Assembly (NCBI GenBank): GCA_040773965.1
Contig: JAXGVG010000038.1
Coordinates: 1 to 13,350 of the forward strand
DNA from: JAXGVG01 sp040773965
Lineage (GTDB): Bacteria; Pseudomonadota; Alphaproteobacteria; UBA9219
Direction: 5' to 3'
Length of the DNA: 13,350 nt
Shown here one piece after another: positions 7,759 through 13,350 of this stretch. The stretch's first letter is position 1; every line of letters begins with the position of its first letter. Made by a program: the position numbers and the translations under genes. The notes below the pieces were generated by a model, which was given only the letters and a program-made list of their open reading frames with translations, did not search any database and was not told the DNA's origin.

Positions 7759-7767
7759 CTTTTTCTC

Positions 7768-7776
7768 ATGGTTAAT
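7768..7776 (-). promoter_or_regulatory. CtrA-like half-site box 1 (TTAACCAT on minus strand)
   Basis: ATGGTTAAT on the plus strand is the exact reverse complement of box 2 at 7869-7877. TTAACCAT is the half-site motif associated with the master cell-cycle regulator CtrA in alphaproteobacteria. It lies 112 bases before the chosen ftsE start. I noticed no other copies in the window, but the scan was by eye. Confidence 0.4.
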
Positions 7777-7868
7777 ATTTCCGCAATTACTTTCCTCCCT
7801 CCTCCAAAAAAACAACGTCTTATTTCCCGCTTCCCCCCCGGAAATGATGCGGCTAAAGTAGATTTTTC

Positions 7869-7877
7869 ATTAACCAT
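7869..7877 (+). promoter_or_regulatory. CtrA-like half-site box 2 (ATTAACCAT)
   Basis: A perfect inverted copy of box 1, ending ten bases before the ftsE ATG. At that position a bound protein would most simply act as a repressor or mark a start-site-proximal operator. The full TTAA-N7-TTAA form is not present at either box. Confidence 0.4.
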
Positions 7878-7887
7878 ACCCGGCCCC

Positions 7888-8562
7888 ATGCTTGTCACAT
7901 TCGATCGTGTTCATCTTCGTTACGGTACGAACCGGCCTGTCTTGACGGACATCAATCTGTCCCTAGCCCCAAGATCGTTCCACTTCCTGACCGGCCCAAG
8001 CGGCGCGGGCAAGTCGTCCCTTTTGCGCCTGATTTACCGCGCCGAACGAGCCACAGAGGGCCGCATTGACGTTTTCGGCAAGGACGTCGCGCAACTCTCG
8101 CCCGATGCCACGCAGGCGATGCGGCGGCGACTGGGCGTCGTTTTTCAGGACTTCCGCCTGATCCATCACCTCACGGCGTTGGAAAACACGGCGCTCCCTC
8201 TCCGCCTCGCCAACGCGAGCCGCAGCGAAGCGCTCGCCCACGCCGCCGAAATGCTTGTCTGGGCGGGTCTTGGCGACAGGATTCACGCCTTGCCGCACGA
8301 ACTTTCGGGAGGCGAACAGCAGCGCGTGGCGATCGCCCGCGCGGTCGTGAACAAGCCGTCGCTTCTTCTTGCCGACGAGCCCACGGGCAATGTCGACGAG
8401 GCTTCGGCCGTCAAGCTGATGTACCTTTTCGCCGAATTGCACAAAATGGGCACGGCCATCCTTCTGGCCACGCACCAAAAGGATCTTATTGCGCGTCTGG
8501 GCTTTCCGGCGATGCAACTGGACCGCGGCCGCTTGTCGCGGCCCTTGCCCGAGGCCGCCTGA
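7888..8562 (+). CDS. ftsE: Cell division ATP-binding protein FtsE
   Basis: FtsE is the ATPase of the FtsEX complex at the division septum, which controls peptidoglycan hydrolases outside the membrane. The 224-residue product has all ABC ATPase marks: Walker A GPSGAGKS (36-43), Q-loop Gln87 in VVFQDFRLI, signature LSGGEQQR (139-146), Walker B LLLADEP (159-165) followed by TGNVD, and His196 in LATHQ. The start MLVTFDRVHLRYG fits the family. The longer frame from 7768 would add 40 unrelated residues and is rejected. No good ribosome site precedes 7888, so the exact start is slightly uncertain or the gene is poorly initiated. ftsX follows after three bases. Confidence 0.94.
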   Translation: MLVTFDRVHLRYGTNRPVLTDINLSLAPRSFHFLTGPSGAGKSSLLRLIYRAERATEGRIDVFGKDVAQLSPDATQAMRRRLGVVFQDFRLIHHLTALENTALPLRLANASRSEALAHAAEMLVWAGLGDRIHALPHELSGGEQQRVAIARAVVNKPSLLLADEPTGNVDEASAVKLMYLFAELHKMGTAILLATHQKDLIARLGFPAMQLDRGRLSRPLPEAA

Positions 8563-8565
8563 GAC

Positions 8566-9459
8566 ATGAACCTGCCCGCCAATCTTTTCGCCACCGCGTT
8601 CCGGCAACAGCGCCTCGGCCTGATGTTCGCCGCTATCATGACGATCCTTGTCTATCTGGCCACGCTCGCGCTGGCGGCGCAAATAGGGCTGGCGGGCATG
8701 GCTCTCGACTGGAGCCGCAATCTGAAAGGCGGCTTTACCGTCGAGATACCTTCCTCGGCCAACGATAACGCCAAAGACAAAGCCGAAAAAACGGAAAAGG
8801 TCATCGCGATCCTTCAAACCCTGCCCCACGTCGAGCGTATCGAACCTCTTGCGGAAGAAGACGAAGCCCGCCTGCTCGCGCCCTGGATCGGCGACAGCGA
8901 CGTCCTCCAGTCCCTGCCGCTGCCCACGCTGATCGACGTACGGATGAAACCGGGCGCGCCGGTCCCTATGGAAGACCTGCGCAATAAACTGGCCGCCGCC
9001 GTCCCCAAAGTCGAGGCAGGCAGCCACGCGGACGAAATGTCGCCTTTGCAGCGCCTGATCCGCAGCCTCGGCTTTCTGGCGGGCCTTATGATCCTTTTGA
9101 CGGGCGTAACGCTCATTATTTCCATCGTCCTGATCTGCCGCGCCGCCATGGCGGTCCAGCACGAAACGCTCGACCTCCTCCACCTCATCGGGACCGTCAA
9201 CACGGACATCGCGCGGCAGTTCCAGCGCCACGCGCTACGCCTGGCATGGCCTGCGGCAGCAGGCGGTTTTGCGCTCGCCCTGCTGACGGCGGCGTTTGTT
9301 GTGGTTCTGTACGGCCACTTCGGCCAGCGCGCCCTTACGTTCAACCCCTCGTGGATCGTTTCGGGCATCGTCATGGCGCTTGTGCCGGTAACGGCGGTTA
9401 TTGTGGCGGTAGCGACAGCGCGCCTATCCGTGCTAAGTCTTTTGCGGCGCCTGTCATGA
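8566..9459 (+). CDS. ftsX: Cell division protein FtsX (membrane subunit)
   Basis: FtsX is the membrane partner of FtsE and relays ATP hydrolysis to periplasmic cell-wall hydrolases or their activators. The 297-residue product has the family's four-helix layout: helix 1 at about 18-40, a periplasmic domain of about 120 residues, then helices at about 168-192, 226-250 and 263-287. The periplasmic part contains IAILQTLPHVERIEPL and LPTLIDVRM, the usual FtsX pattern. The cytoplasmic loop after helix 2 has HETLDLLHLIGTVNTDIARQF, which corresponds to the conserved region that contacts FtsE. It starts three bases after ftsE and overlaps the next gene by four (ATGA). Confidence 0.93.
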   Translation: MNLPANLFATAFRQQRLGLMFAAIMTILVYLATLALAAQIGLAGMALDWSRNLKGGFTVEIPSSANDNAKDKAEKTEKVIAILQTLPHVERIEPLAEEDEARLLAPWIGDSDVLQSLPLPTLIDVRMKPGAPVPMEDLRNKLAAAVPKVEAGSHADEMSPLQRLIRSLGFLAGLMILLTGVTLIISIVLICRAAMAVQHETLDLLHLIGTVNTDIARQFQRHALRLAWPAAAGGFALALLTAAFVVVLYGHFGQRALTFNPSWIVSGIVMALVPVTAVIVAVATARLSVLSLLRRLS

Positions 9460-10061
9460 CGACGAAACGCATCGCATATGGACTGATCCTTGCCGCCGCC
9501 CTGTTTGCCGCATGGCTTGCGGGGCTGGTGATTTTCGTCGCGACGGTCGGCCATTTGACGGAGCCGACCGCCGGGGCCGCCATCCCCCCGGCCGAAGCCA
9601 TCGTAGCGCTGACGGGCGGCAGCGAACGGATCACGGCCGGCCTCCAGCTTCTGGCGGCGGGCAAGGGGCGCAAGCTTTTCGTGTCGGGCGTACCGGCGGG
9701 CCTTACGCCGGGCCAAATTCTGGCGAAAGAATCCGTGCCTCCGGAATTGCGCGATTGCTGCATCGTCCTCGGCCACGCGGCGGGCAATACGTTCGGCAAC
9801 GCGGAAGAAACGCGCGCATGGATGGCGGCTGAAAACTTCCATTCCCTGCGCCTCGTAACCGCGCATTACCACATGCCGCGAAGCGTGCTGATTTTCCGCA
9901 ACGTCATGCCGGACATAAAAATCGTCCCGCACCCGGTTGCGCCGGACAGCGTGAAGCTGGGCGAATGGTGGTTTCGGCCCGGCACGGCCAGCCTTCTGAT
10001 CCTCGAATACAGCAAATACCTCTACGCGCTGACGCTTGTCGAACTGAGGCTTGCGCCATGA
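9456..10061 (+). CDS. YdcF-like protein (DUF218), membrane-anchored
   Basis: The 201-residue product has one N-terminal membrane helix at about 7-30 and a DUF218/YdcF domain. Visible marks are AEAIVALTGGSERITAGLQLL, a following LFVSG, TFGNAEETRAWM, and LVTAHYHMPRSVLIF. Related proteins include E. coli YdcF, which binds S-adenosylmethionine, and SanA and ElyC, which are linked to envelope integrity; the exact reaction is not known. The domain would lie in the periplasm if the short N-terminus stays inside. The ATG at 9456 overlaps the ftsX stop as ATGA, which decides this start over the open frame further up. Its stop overlaps the plsC start in the same way. Confidence 0.85.
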   Translation: MTTKRIAYGLILAAALFAAWLAGLVIFVATVGHLTEPTAGAAIPPAEAIVALTGGSERITAGLQLLAAGKGRKLFVSGVPAGLTPGQILAKESVPPELRDCCIVLGHAAGNTFGNAEETRAWMAAENFHSLRLVTAHYHMPRSVLIFRNVMPDIKIVPHPVAPDSVKLGEWWFRPGTASLLILEYSKYLYALTLVELRLAP

Positions 10062-10807
10062 CCCGCGCGGCTTTGCGGCTTCGCTCGCTGGCCTTCAACG
10101 TCGCTTTCTTCGGCTGGACGTTTTTGCTTTGCTTCGGGCTGTTGTGGTTCTTGCTTTTGCCGAAACGCATGCTCTTTTACGGCATTCGCTTCTGGCAAAA
10201 GCACCTTTCGTGGATCGAGCGCAACATCGGCGGCATCCATTATCGTATCATCGGCTTTGAAAATGTCCCCAAAGGCGCGTGCATTATTGCGGCCAAGCAC
10301 CAGTCGGCATGGGAAACGTGCAAGCTGCATCTAATGTTTTACGATCCCGCCATCGTGCTTAAAGAAGAGCTCTTGCGCCTTCCCGTCTGGGGCTGGTACG
10401 CCAAACGCTCCGGCATGATCCCGATCGACCGGGGCGGGCGCACCAAGACGCTCACGCGCATGATGGAAGCCGCGCGGCAAGCCAGCGTCGACGGACGGAA
10501 AATCGTCATTTTCCCGCAGGGCACCCGCCTCCCCCCCGGGGTGAGAAAACCTTACAAAGTTGGCGTCGCGGCTTTGTATCAGGAGCTTCAGTTACCCATC
10601 GTTCCGATGGCCCTGAACTCCGGTTTGTTCTGGCCTAAAGGAAGTTTCATCAAGAAACCCGGCTTGATCACGATTGAGTTTCTGCCGCCGATCCCGGCCG
10701 GATTGCCGCGCACGGAAATGATGCGTCGGCTTTTCGACAAACTCGAAGCCGCTTCCGACCGGTTGGCCGGCATCGCGCCGGAAGCAGAAAAAAGTTTAGG
10801 AAATTAG
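10058..10807 (+). CDS. 1-acyl-sn-glycerol-3-phosphate acyltransferase, PlsC family
   Basis: PlsC-type enzymes acylate lysophosphatidate to phosphatidate, the precursor of membrane phospholipids. The 249-residue product has a membrane helix at about 16-33, then the acyltransferase blocks: KHQSAWET (His81 with Glu86, the HX4E version of HX4D), IPIDRG (121-126), FPQGTR (152-157, for the common FPEGTR) and IVPMALNSG (181-189). Such variants are common in related proteins, so activity is likely. The ATG overlaps the preceding stop as ATGA and has a GAGG at 10046-10049. It could be a paralogue with another acceptor, so no symbol is given. Its TAG stop overlaps the TAA stop of the converging dut gene. 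Confidence 0.9.
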   Translation: MTRAALRLRSLAFNVAFFGWTFLLCFGLLWFLLLPKRMLFYGIRFWQKHLSWIERNIGGIHYRIIGFENVPKGACIIAAKHQSAWETCKLHLMFYDPAIVLKEELLRLPVWGWYAKRSGMIPIDRGGRTKTLTRMMEAARQASVDGRKIVIFPQGTRLPPGVRKPYKVGVAALYQELQLPIVPMALNSGLFWPKGSFIKKPGLITIEFLPPIPAGLPRTEMMRRLFDKLEAASDRLAGIAPEAEKSLGN

Positions 10808-11265
10808 GCCCTCTTTAGCACGCCCGTCGAGCCGAAACCGCCCGCGCCGCGTTCGGATTCCGGCAGTTCATCCACCGCATCCCATTTTACGCGCGCATAA
10901 GCCGCTACGACCATCTGCGCGATGCGCATCCCGCGCGTGATGACAAAAGGCTCCGTCCCGAGATTGGCGAGAATGATCTTCACCTCGCCGCGATAGTCGG
11001 CGTCAATGGTTCCCGGGCTGTTCAAAACCGCGATCCCGTTTTTCAGCGCAAGGCCCGAACGCGGCCTTATCTGCGCTTCAAAACCATCCGGCAAAGCGAT
11101 GGTGAGGCCCGTCGGCACGAGCACGCGCGCGCCCGGCGCGACAACCATGTCCGCATCGACGGCGGCGCAAAGATCCATGCCTGCGGCATGTTCGGTGGCG
11201 TAAGCGGGCAGATCGAGCCCTTCGGCGTGCGGCAGCGCGGCAATGGCAACGGAAACTTTTGACAT
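10804..11265 (-). CDS. dut: Deoxyuridine 5'-triphosphate nucleotidohydrolase (dUTPase)
   Basis: The trimeric enzyme splits dUTP to dUMP and pyrophosphate, keeping uracil out of DNA and supplying dTMP synthesis. All five motifs are present in the 153-residue product: AGMDL (28-32), RPRSGL (67-72), NSPGTIDADYRGE (82-94, with catalytic Asp88), RGMRIAQ (111-117) and the C-terminal arm RGAGGFGSTG (139-148). The start at 11265 is preferred because GGGAG lies nine bases upstream. The in-frame ATG at 11304 would add 13 atypical residues inside coaBC. It follows coaBC by 13 bases and probably shares its transcript. Confidence 0.96.
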   Translation of the reverse strand: MSKVSVAIAALPHAEGLDLPAYATEHAAGMDLCAAVDADMVVAPGARVLVPTGLTIALPDGFEAQIRPRSGLALKNGIAVLNSPGTIDADYRGEVKIILANLGTEPFVITRGMRIAQMVVAAYARVKWDAVDELPESERGAGGFGSTGVLKRA

Positions 11266-11274
11266 GCGAAACAA

Positions 11275-11279
11275 CTCCC
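11275..11279 (-). promoter_or_regulatory. Ribosome binding site of dut
   Basis: GGGAG on the minus strand, nine bases before the ATG at 11263-11265. It begins right at the coaBC stop codon, so ribosomes ending coaBC could restart at dut. It decides the dut start. Confidence 0.65.
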
Positions 11280-12499
11280 TATTTTCTTTTGAACGCGGCA
11301 ACAATTTCTTCCACCAGATGCCTTGCGATGAGATCCTTGCTCTGGCGGGGCCAAATTTCAGGCTTCACCTTGCCTTTCGCCGCGCGTCGCAAAAGGATCA
11401 GCTCGTTGTCGTCTTCGCTAAATCCCTTGCCCTCGCCTACCTCATTGGCCAAAATCCAGTCGCATTTCTTGCGCTCGAATTTTTCCGAGGCCAGCGCGAT
11501 CATATTGTTCGTCTCGGCGGCAAAGCCTATGACGAGGCGCGGGCGTTTCTTTCCGGCCTGCGCAAGCGCCGCCAGAATGTCCGGGTTTTCGGCCAAATCG
11601 AGCGCCGGTTTTCCCTTGCCTTTTTTCATTTTCTCCCGGACTTCTTTCACGGGACGCCAGTCCGCCACGGCCGCCGCGCAAACCGCTATATCGACGGGCA
11701 AGGCCTTTTCACAAGCCGCCAGCATATCGCGCGCCGTCTTGACATGAACGGTCTTTACGCTAACGGGATCGGGCAGCGTCACCGGTCCGGTGACGAGCGT
11801 GACTTCCGCCCCCTGCCGCGCCAGCGCAAGAGCGATCGCGTGCCCCTGCTTGCCGGACGAGCGGTTGCCGATAAAGCGCACGGGATCGAGCGGCTCATGC
11901 GTCGGGCCGCTTGTGACCAGCGCTTTTCTCCCGGTCAGAGGCCCCGGTCTCGAAAAATATTTTTCGATGGCCGCGAGAATATCGGCAACGTTCGCCATGC
12001 GTCCTTCGCCCTCCTCGTCGCACGCCATCGCGCCTTTCGCGGGCCCCACCATCACGATGCCGCGTTTCTTTAACGTCGCCACGTTCGCCTGCGTCGCAGG
12101 ATGCCGCCACATCATGACGTTCATGGCGGGCGCGATCATGACCGGCTTATCCGTGGCAAGCAGCAGCGCCGCCGCCAGATTGTCGGCCAGACCGTGCGCC
12201 ATCCGCGCCATAATATTGGCCGTCGCGGGCGCGACGACGACAAGATCGGCCTGACGCGTCAGGTTAATGTGATCGATGCGCGTCGAACCCTCCGGCGGAA
12301 ACATGTCCGTATGCACCGGCTCGCCCGTAAGCGCGGCGATAGACGTCGGCGTGATGAACTGCGCCCCGCCTTCGGTAAGCACGCAGCGCACCTGCGCCCC
12401 TTCCTCGCGCAAGCGGCGGATGAGATCGAGGCCTTTATACGCCGCAATCCCGCCGGAAATGATGAGGAGGATGGAACGATTATGAAGGTCGTGTGTCAT
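11279..12499 (-). CDS. coaBC: Bifunctional phosphopantothenoylcysteine decarboxylase / phosphopantothenate--cysteine ligase
   Basis: CoaBC carries out two steps of coenzyme A synthesis: it joins cysteine to 4'-phosphopantothenate using CTP, then decarboxylates the product with FMN. The 406-residue product has both halves. The CoaC half shows SGGIAAYK (15-22), the active-site His77 in DHINLTRQADL, PATANIMARMAHGLADNL, PAMNVMMW (124-131) and Cys160 in GAMACDEEGEGRM. The CoaB half, from about 190, shows VTSGPTHEPLDPVRF, GNRSSGKQG with Asn212, AAAVADWRP, a lysine cluster at 290-297, and ANEV. The ATG overlaps the GNAT stop by four bases (ATGA) and lacks a strong ribosome site, so translation is probably coupled to the GNAT gene. 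Confidence 0.96.
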   Translation of the reverse strand: MTHDLHNRSILLIISGGIAAYKGLDLIRRLREEGAQVRCVLTEGGAQFITPTSIAALTGEPVHTDMFPPEGSTRIDHINLTRQADLVVVAPATANIMARMAHGLADNLAAALLLATDKPVMIAPAMNVMMWRHPATQANVATLKKRGIVMVGPAKGAMACDEEGEGRMANVADILAAIEKYFSRPGPLTGRKALVTSGPTHEPLDPVRFIGNRSSGKQGHAIALALARQGAEVTLVTGPVTLPDPVSVKTVHVKTARDMLAACEKALPVDIAVCAAAVADWRPVKEVREKMKKGKGKPALDLAENPDILAALAQAGKKRPRLVIGFAAETNNMIALASEKFERKKCDWILANEVGEGKGFSEDDNELILLRRAAKGKVKPEIWPRQSKDLIARHLVEEIVAAFKRK

Positions 12500-12990
12500 T
12501 TGATTTTTTTCACCATCAAGTGTTCGTCGAAATACTTCCCATTCGTCTTCAGGGATCGCGGTTCCGTCCCATATGTGACAAAACCGTGCCGCTCATAAAG
12601 CTTAATAGCCGCCGTATTGGTTGTCACCACTGTACAGTAAACCTGCTCAACACCACAAGCCGCGGCATATTCGGTGACAGTTTTCATGAGCTTGTTCGCT
12701 ACGCCTCGCCCTCGATAAGCCTGCTTGACATAAACGCTGTTAATATGGCCGCGATGACCCATTTTTTTAAATTTACTCACAGAAAAACTGACTGCGCCAA
12801 CCGGCTCACCGTCTTCAAAAGACCCGAAAACGGCACCATCCTTTAGCCACGCTATATATTGTTCATCCGGTTTTGCCTGGGCTTCCTCGAAAGATTCCCC
12901 AAAAGATTCCGGATAAAGCCGAAGCATTTCCAGCCGTATAGCTTTCCATGATTCAAGATCGTTCGGCGTAAGTTTTCGTATTTCGGTCAT
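12496..12990 (-). CDS. GNAT-family N-acetyltransferase
   Basis: The 164-residue product is a single GNAT domain that transfers an acetyl group from acetyl-CoA to an amine. Motif A is visible as INSVYVKQAYRGRGVANKLM, with the CoA-binding RGRGVA at about 93-98. Motif B is NTAAIKLYERHGF at about 125-137. The N-terminal RKLTPNDLESWKAIRLEML is the usual first strand and helix. The substrate cannot be told. The gene looks more AT-rich than coaBC and dut, which may mean acquisition. The ATG at 12990 is used here; a TTG one codon upstream lies closer to the GGAGG at 13001-13005 (7 rather than 10 bases) and could also serve. The upstream flank is a repeat shared with the end of the SH3 gene. Confidence 0.88.
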   Translation of the reverse strand: MTEIRKLTPNDLESWKAIRLEMLRLYPESFGESFEEAQAKPDEQYIAWLKDGAVFGSFEDGEPVGAVSFSVSKFKKMGHRGHINSVYVKQAYRGRGVANKLMKTVTEYAAACGVEQVYCTVVTTNTAAIKLYERHGFVTYGTEPRSLKTNGKYFDEHLMVKKIK

Positions 12991-13006
12991 CAATCAACAA
13001 CCTCCG
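12989..13006. repeat. 18-bp direct repeat, left copy (GNAT start side)
   Basis: ATCAATCAACAACCTCCG on the plus strand, identical to 13238-13255. On the minus strand this copy carries the GGAGG ribosome site and the first two bases of the GNAT ATG. It flanks the palindromic element and looks like a target duplication. Confidence 0.8.
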
Positions 13007-13016
13007 TCGCTACTTT

Positions 13017-13044
13017 CCCTCCCCCTCGCGGGGAAGGATTGGGG
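13017..13044 (+). repeat. Outer inverted repeat, left arm
   Basis: It begins CCCTCCCCCTCGCGGGG and pairs in inverted orientation with 13200-13227, with conserved CCCTC, GCGG, GGAT and GGGG blocks. It starts ten bases inside the left direct repeat. Confidence 0.5.
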
Positions 13045-13057
13045 CCTTTACACATTT

Positions 13058-13178
13058 AAAAAGGCGTCATACCGGCGAAAGCCGGTATCCAGAGCGCCGC
13101 GTCTGCGGCGCGTATAAGTTATGCGGCTCGTAGACACTCGCCTCTGGATTCCCGGCTTGCGCCGGAATGACGGTTTTT
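13058..13178. terminator. Large inner palindrome, possible bidirectional terminator
   Basis: The two arms (13065-13094 and 13142-13172) are bracketed by A5 (13058-13062) and T5 (13174-13178), so an RNA from either strand would have a GC-rich stem followed by a U run. The left arm alone also forms a perfect 8-bp hairpin with a GAAA loop (13069-13088). Spacing from the small hairpins to the T runs is 6-8 bases, longer than in a textbook terminator. Transcripts from the SH3 gene towards GNAT would cross it. Confidence 0.4.
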
Positions 13179-13199
13179 ATTATTATCTCCGTATATCCT

Positions 13200-13227
13200 C
13201 CCCTATCCCCTTCCGCTATGAAGAGGG
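13200..13227 (-). repeat. Outer inverted repeat, right arm
   Basis: On the minus strand it begins CCCTCTTCATAGCGG and matches the left arm at 19 of 28 positions. It ends ten bases inside the right direct repeat, mirroring the left side exactly. Confidence 0.5.
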
Positions 13228-13237
13228 TAATTCTTTT

Positions 13238-13255
13238 ATCAATCAACAACCTCCG
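13238..13255. repeat. 18-bp direct repeat, right copy (SH3 gene end side)
   Basis: Identical to 12989-13006, with start positions 249 bases apart. On the minus strand it spans the last codons and the TGA stop of the SH3 gene. Confidence 0.8.
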
Positions 13256-13350
13256 CCGGATAAGCGCCCCAGAATTCGGTCTTCCTCAGCCATCCCTTGA
13301 CATCCCCGAACCTCACGTGGCACCACACGGCCTTGCACGACAGAATTTGC
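13239..13350 (-). CDS. SH3-domain protein, C-terminal 36 residues (5' end outside window)
   Basis: A minus-strand frame open at the right edge ends at the TGA at 13239-13241. The visible end reads SCKAVWCHVRFGDVKGWL, then RKTEFWGAYPAEVVD. The WC-V-----GW-----WG-YP-E pattern is that of bacterial SH3 domains at the C-terminus of small, often exported, alphaproteobacterial proteins, which may bind cell-wall peptides. Only this piece can be seen, so length, signal peptide and number of domains are unknown. The stop falls within the 18-bp repeat that also precedes the GNAT gene, which suggests that the two genes once touched. Confidence 0.7.
   Translation of the reverse strand, partial: QILSCKAVWCHVRFGDVKGWLRKTEFWGAYPAEVVD

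Larger units (their letters stand above)
7573..7887. other. Divergent AT-rich intergenic control region (unknown gene / ftsE)
   Basis: This 315-base stretch lies between two outward-facing genes and is clearly more AT-rich than its surroundings. It must hold the control signals for ftsE and probably for the unrecognised gene. It contains a short palindrome (7747-7758), a perfect minus-strand TATAAT (7740-7745) without a good -35 partner, a plus-strand TTGACC (7754-7759) without a well-spaced -10, and two inverted ATGGTTAAT/ATTAACCAT boxes. The ftsE frame stays open back to an ATG at 7768, but the 40 extra residues do not belong to the FtsE family. Confidence 0.7.
13007..13237. mobile_element. 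MITE-like nested palindromic element, 231 bp, no coding capacity
   Basis: The segment lies exactly between the two 18-bp direct repeats and is strikingly symmetric. Ten bases in from each end is a 28-base inverted repeat (13017-13044 and 13200-13227, 19 of 28 matching by hand). Inside those is a second, stronger inverted repeat (13065-13094 and 13142-13172, 27 of 30 matching with one gap) of the widespread CGTCATnCCGGCG...CCAGA repeat type. In the centre is a small GC hairpin (13094-13111). No transposase is present, so movement would need help in trans. The inner repeat type is known from many bacterial genomes; the whole composite is not one I can name. Confidence 0.6.

Noticed and set aside
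7963..9231. Long minus-strand open frame (422 codons) opposite ftsE and ftsX
   Set aside because: It mirrors strongly supported genes, has no family pattern, and is rich in Arg, Gly, Asp and His as expected of the reverse of GC-rich coding DNA.
8814..9932. Minus-strand open frame (372 codons) opposite ftsX and ydcF
   Set aside because: It overlaps two well-supported genes and is Arg/Ala-rich without motifs.
11243..12073. Plus-strand open frame (276 codons) opposite coaBC
   Set aside because: Lies opposite a gene with complete CoaC and CoaB active-site motifs; no domain of its own.
13065..13172. Possible two-unit CRISPR-like repeat or small RNA gene
   Set aside because: The units are inverted, not direct, and there are only two; the pattern fits a palindromic repeat element. 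A small coding frame here (13067-13249, minus) is the known by-product of this repeat type.

Overview
The window looks like an alphaproteobacterial chromosome of moderately high GC. This rests on family resemblance and remembered gene order, not on a search. The signs are an MJ0042-type zinc-ribbon gene divergent from an ftsE-ftsX-ydcF-plsC run, a CpdR/CheY-like single-domain response regulator, a coaBC-dut pair, a bacterial SH3 tail of alphaproteobacterial style, and TTAACCAT boxes (the CtrA half-site) upstream of ftsE. No RNA gene, CRISPR array, transposase or phage gene was seen.

Layout. (1) 1-3383, plus strand: hypF (3' part only), hypC, hypD and hypE, tightly packed or overlapping. These make and insert the Fe(CN)2CO group of [NiFe] hydrogenases. 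No hydrogenase structural gene lies in the window. (2) 3387-7572, minus strand: an unrecognised gene, a zinc-ribbon membrane protein, a single-domain response regulator, galU and ugd. GalU and Ugd make UDP-glucose and then UDP-glucuronate for envelope or exopolysaccharide. (3) 7573-7887: an AT-rich divergent control region with two perfect inverted 9-mers containing TTAACCAT. (4) 7888-10807, plus strand: ftsE and ftsX (division ABC complex), a YdcF/DUF218 protein and a PlsC acyltransferase, with 4-bp overlaps that suggest one envelope and division operon. (5) 10804-12990, minus strand: a GNAT acetyltransferase, coaBC (coenzyme A synthesis) and dut (dUTPase), probably one operon. (6) 12989-13255: a compact palindromic element flanked by an 18-bp direct repeat. 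(7) 13239-13350, minus strand: the last 36 codons of an SH3-domain protein gene.

Most of the window is ordinary housekeeping and accessory metabolism. I found no convincing new multi-gene system. The parts most worth a second look are the MITE-like element that appears to have split an SH3-GNAT gene junction, the paired CtrA-like boxes at ftsE close to a CpdR-like regulator, and the unrecognised 252-residue gene between the zinc-ribbon gene and ftsE.
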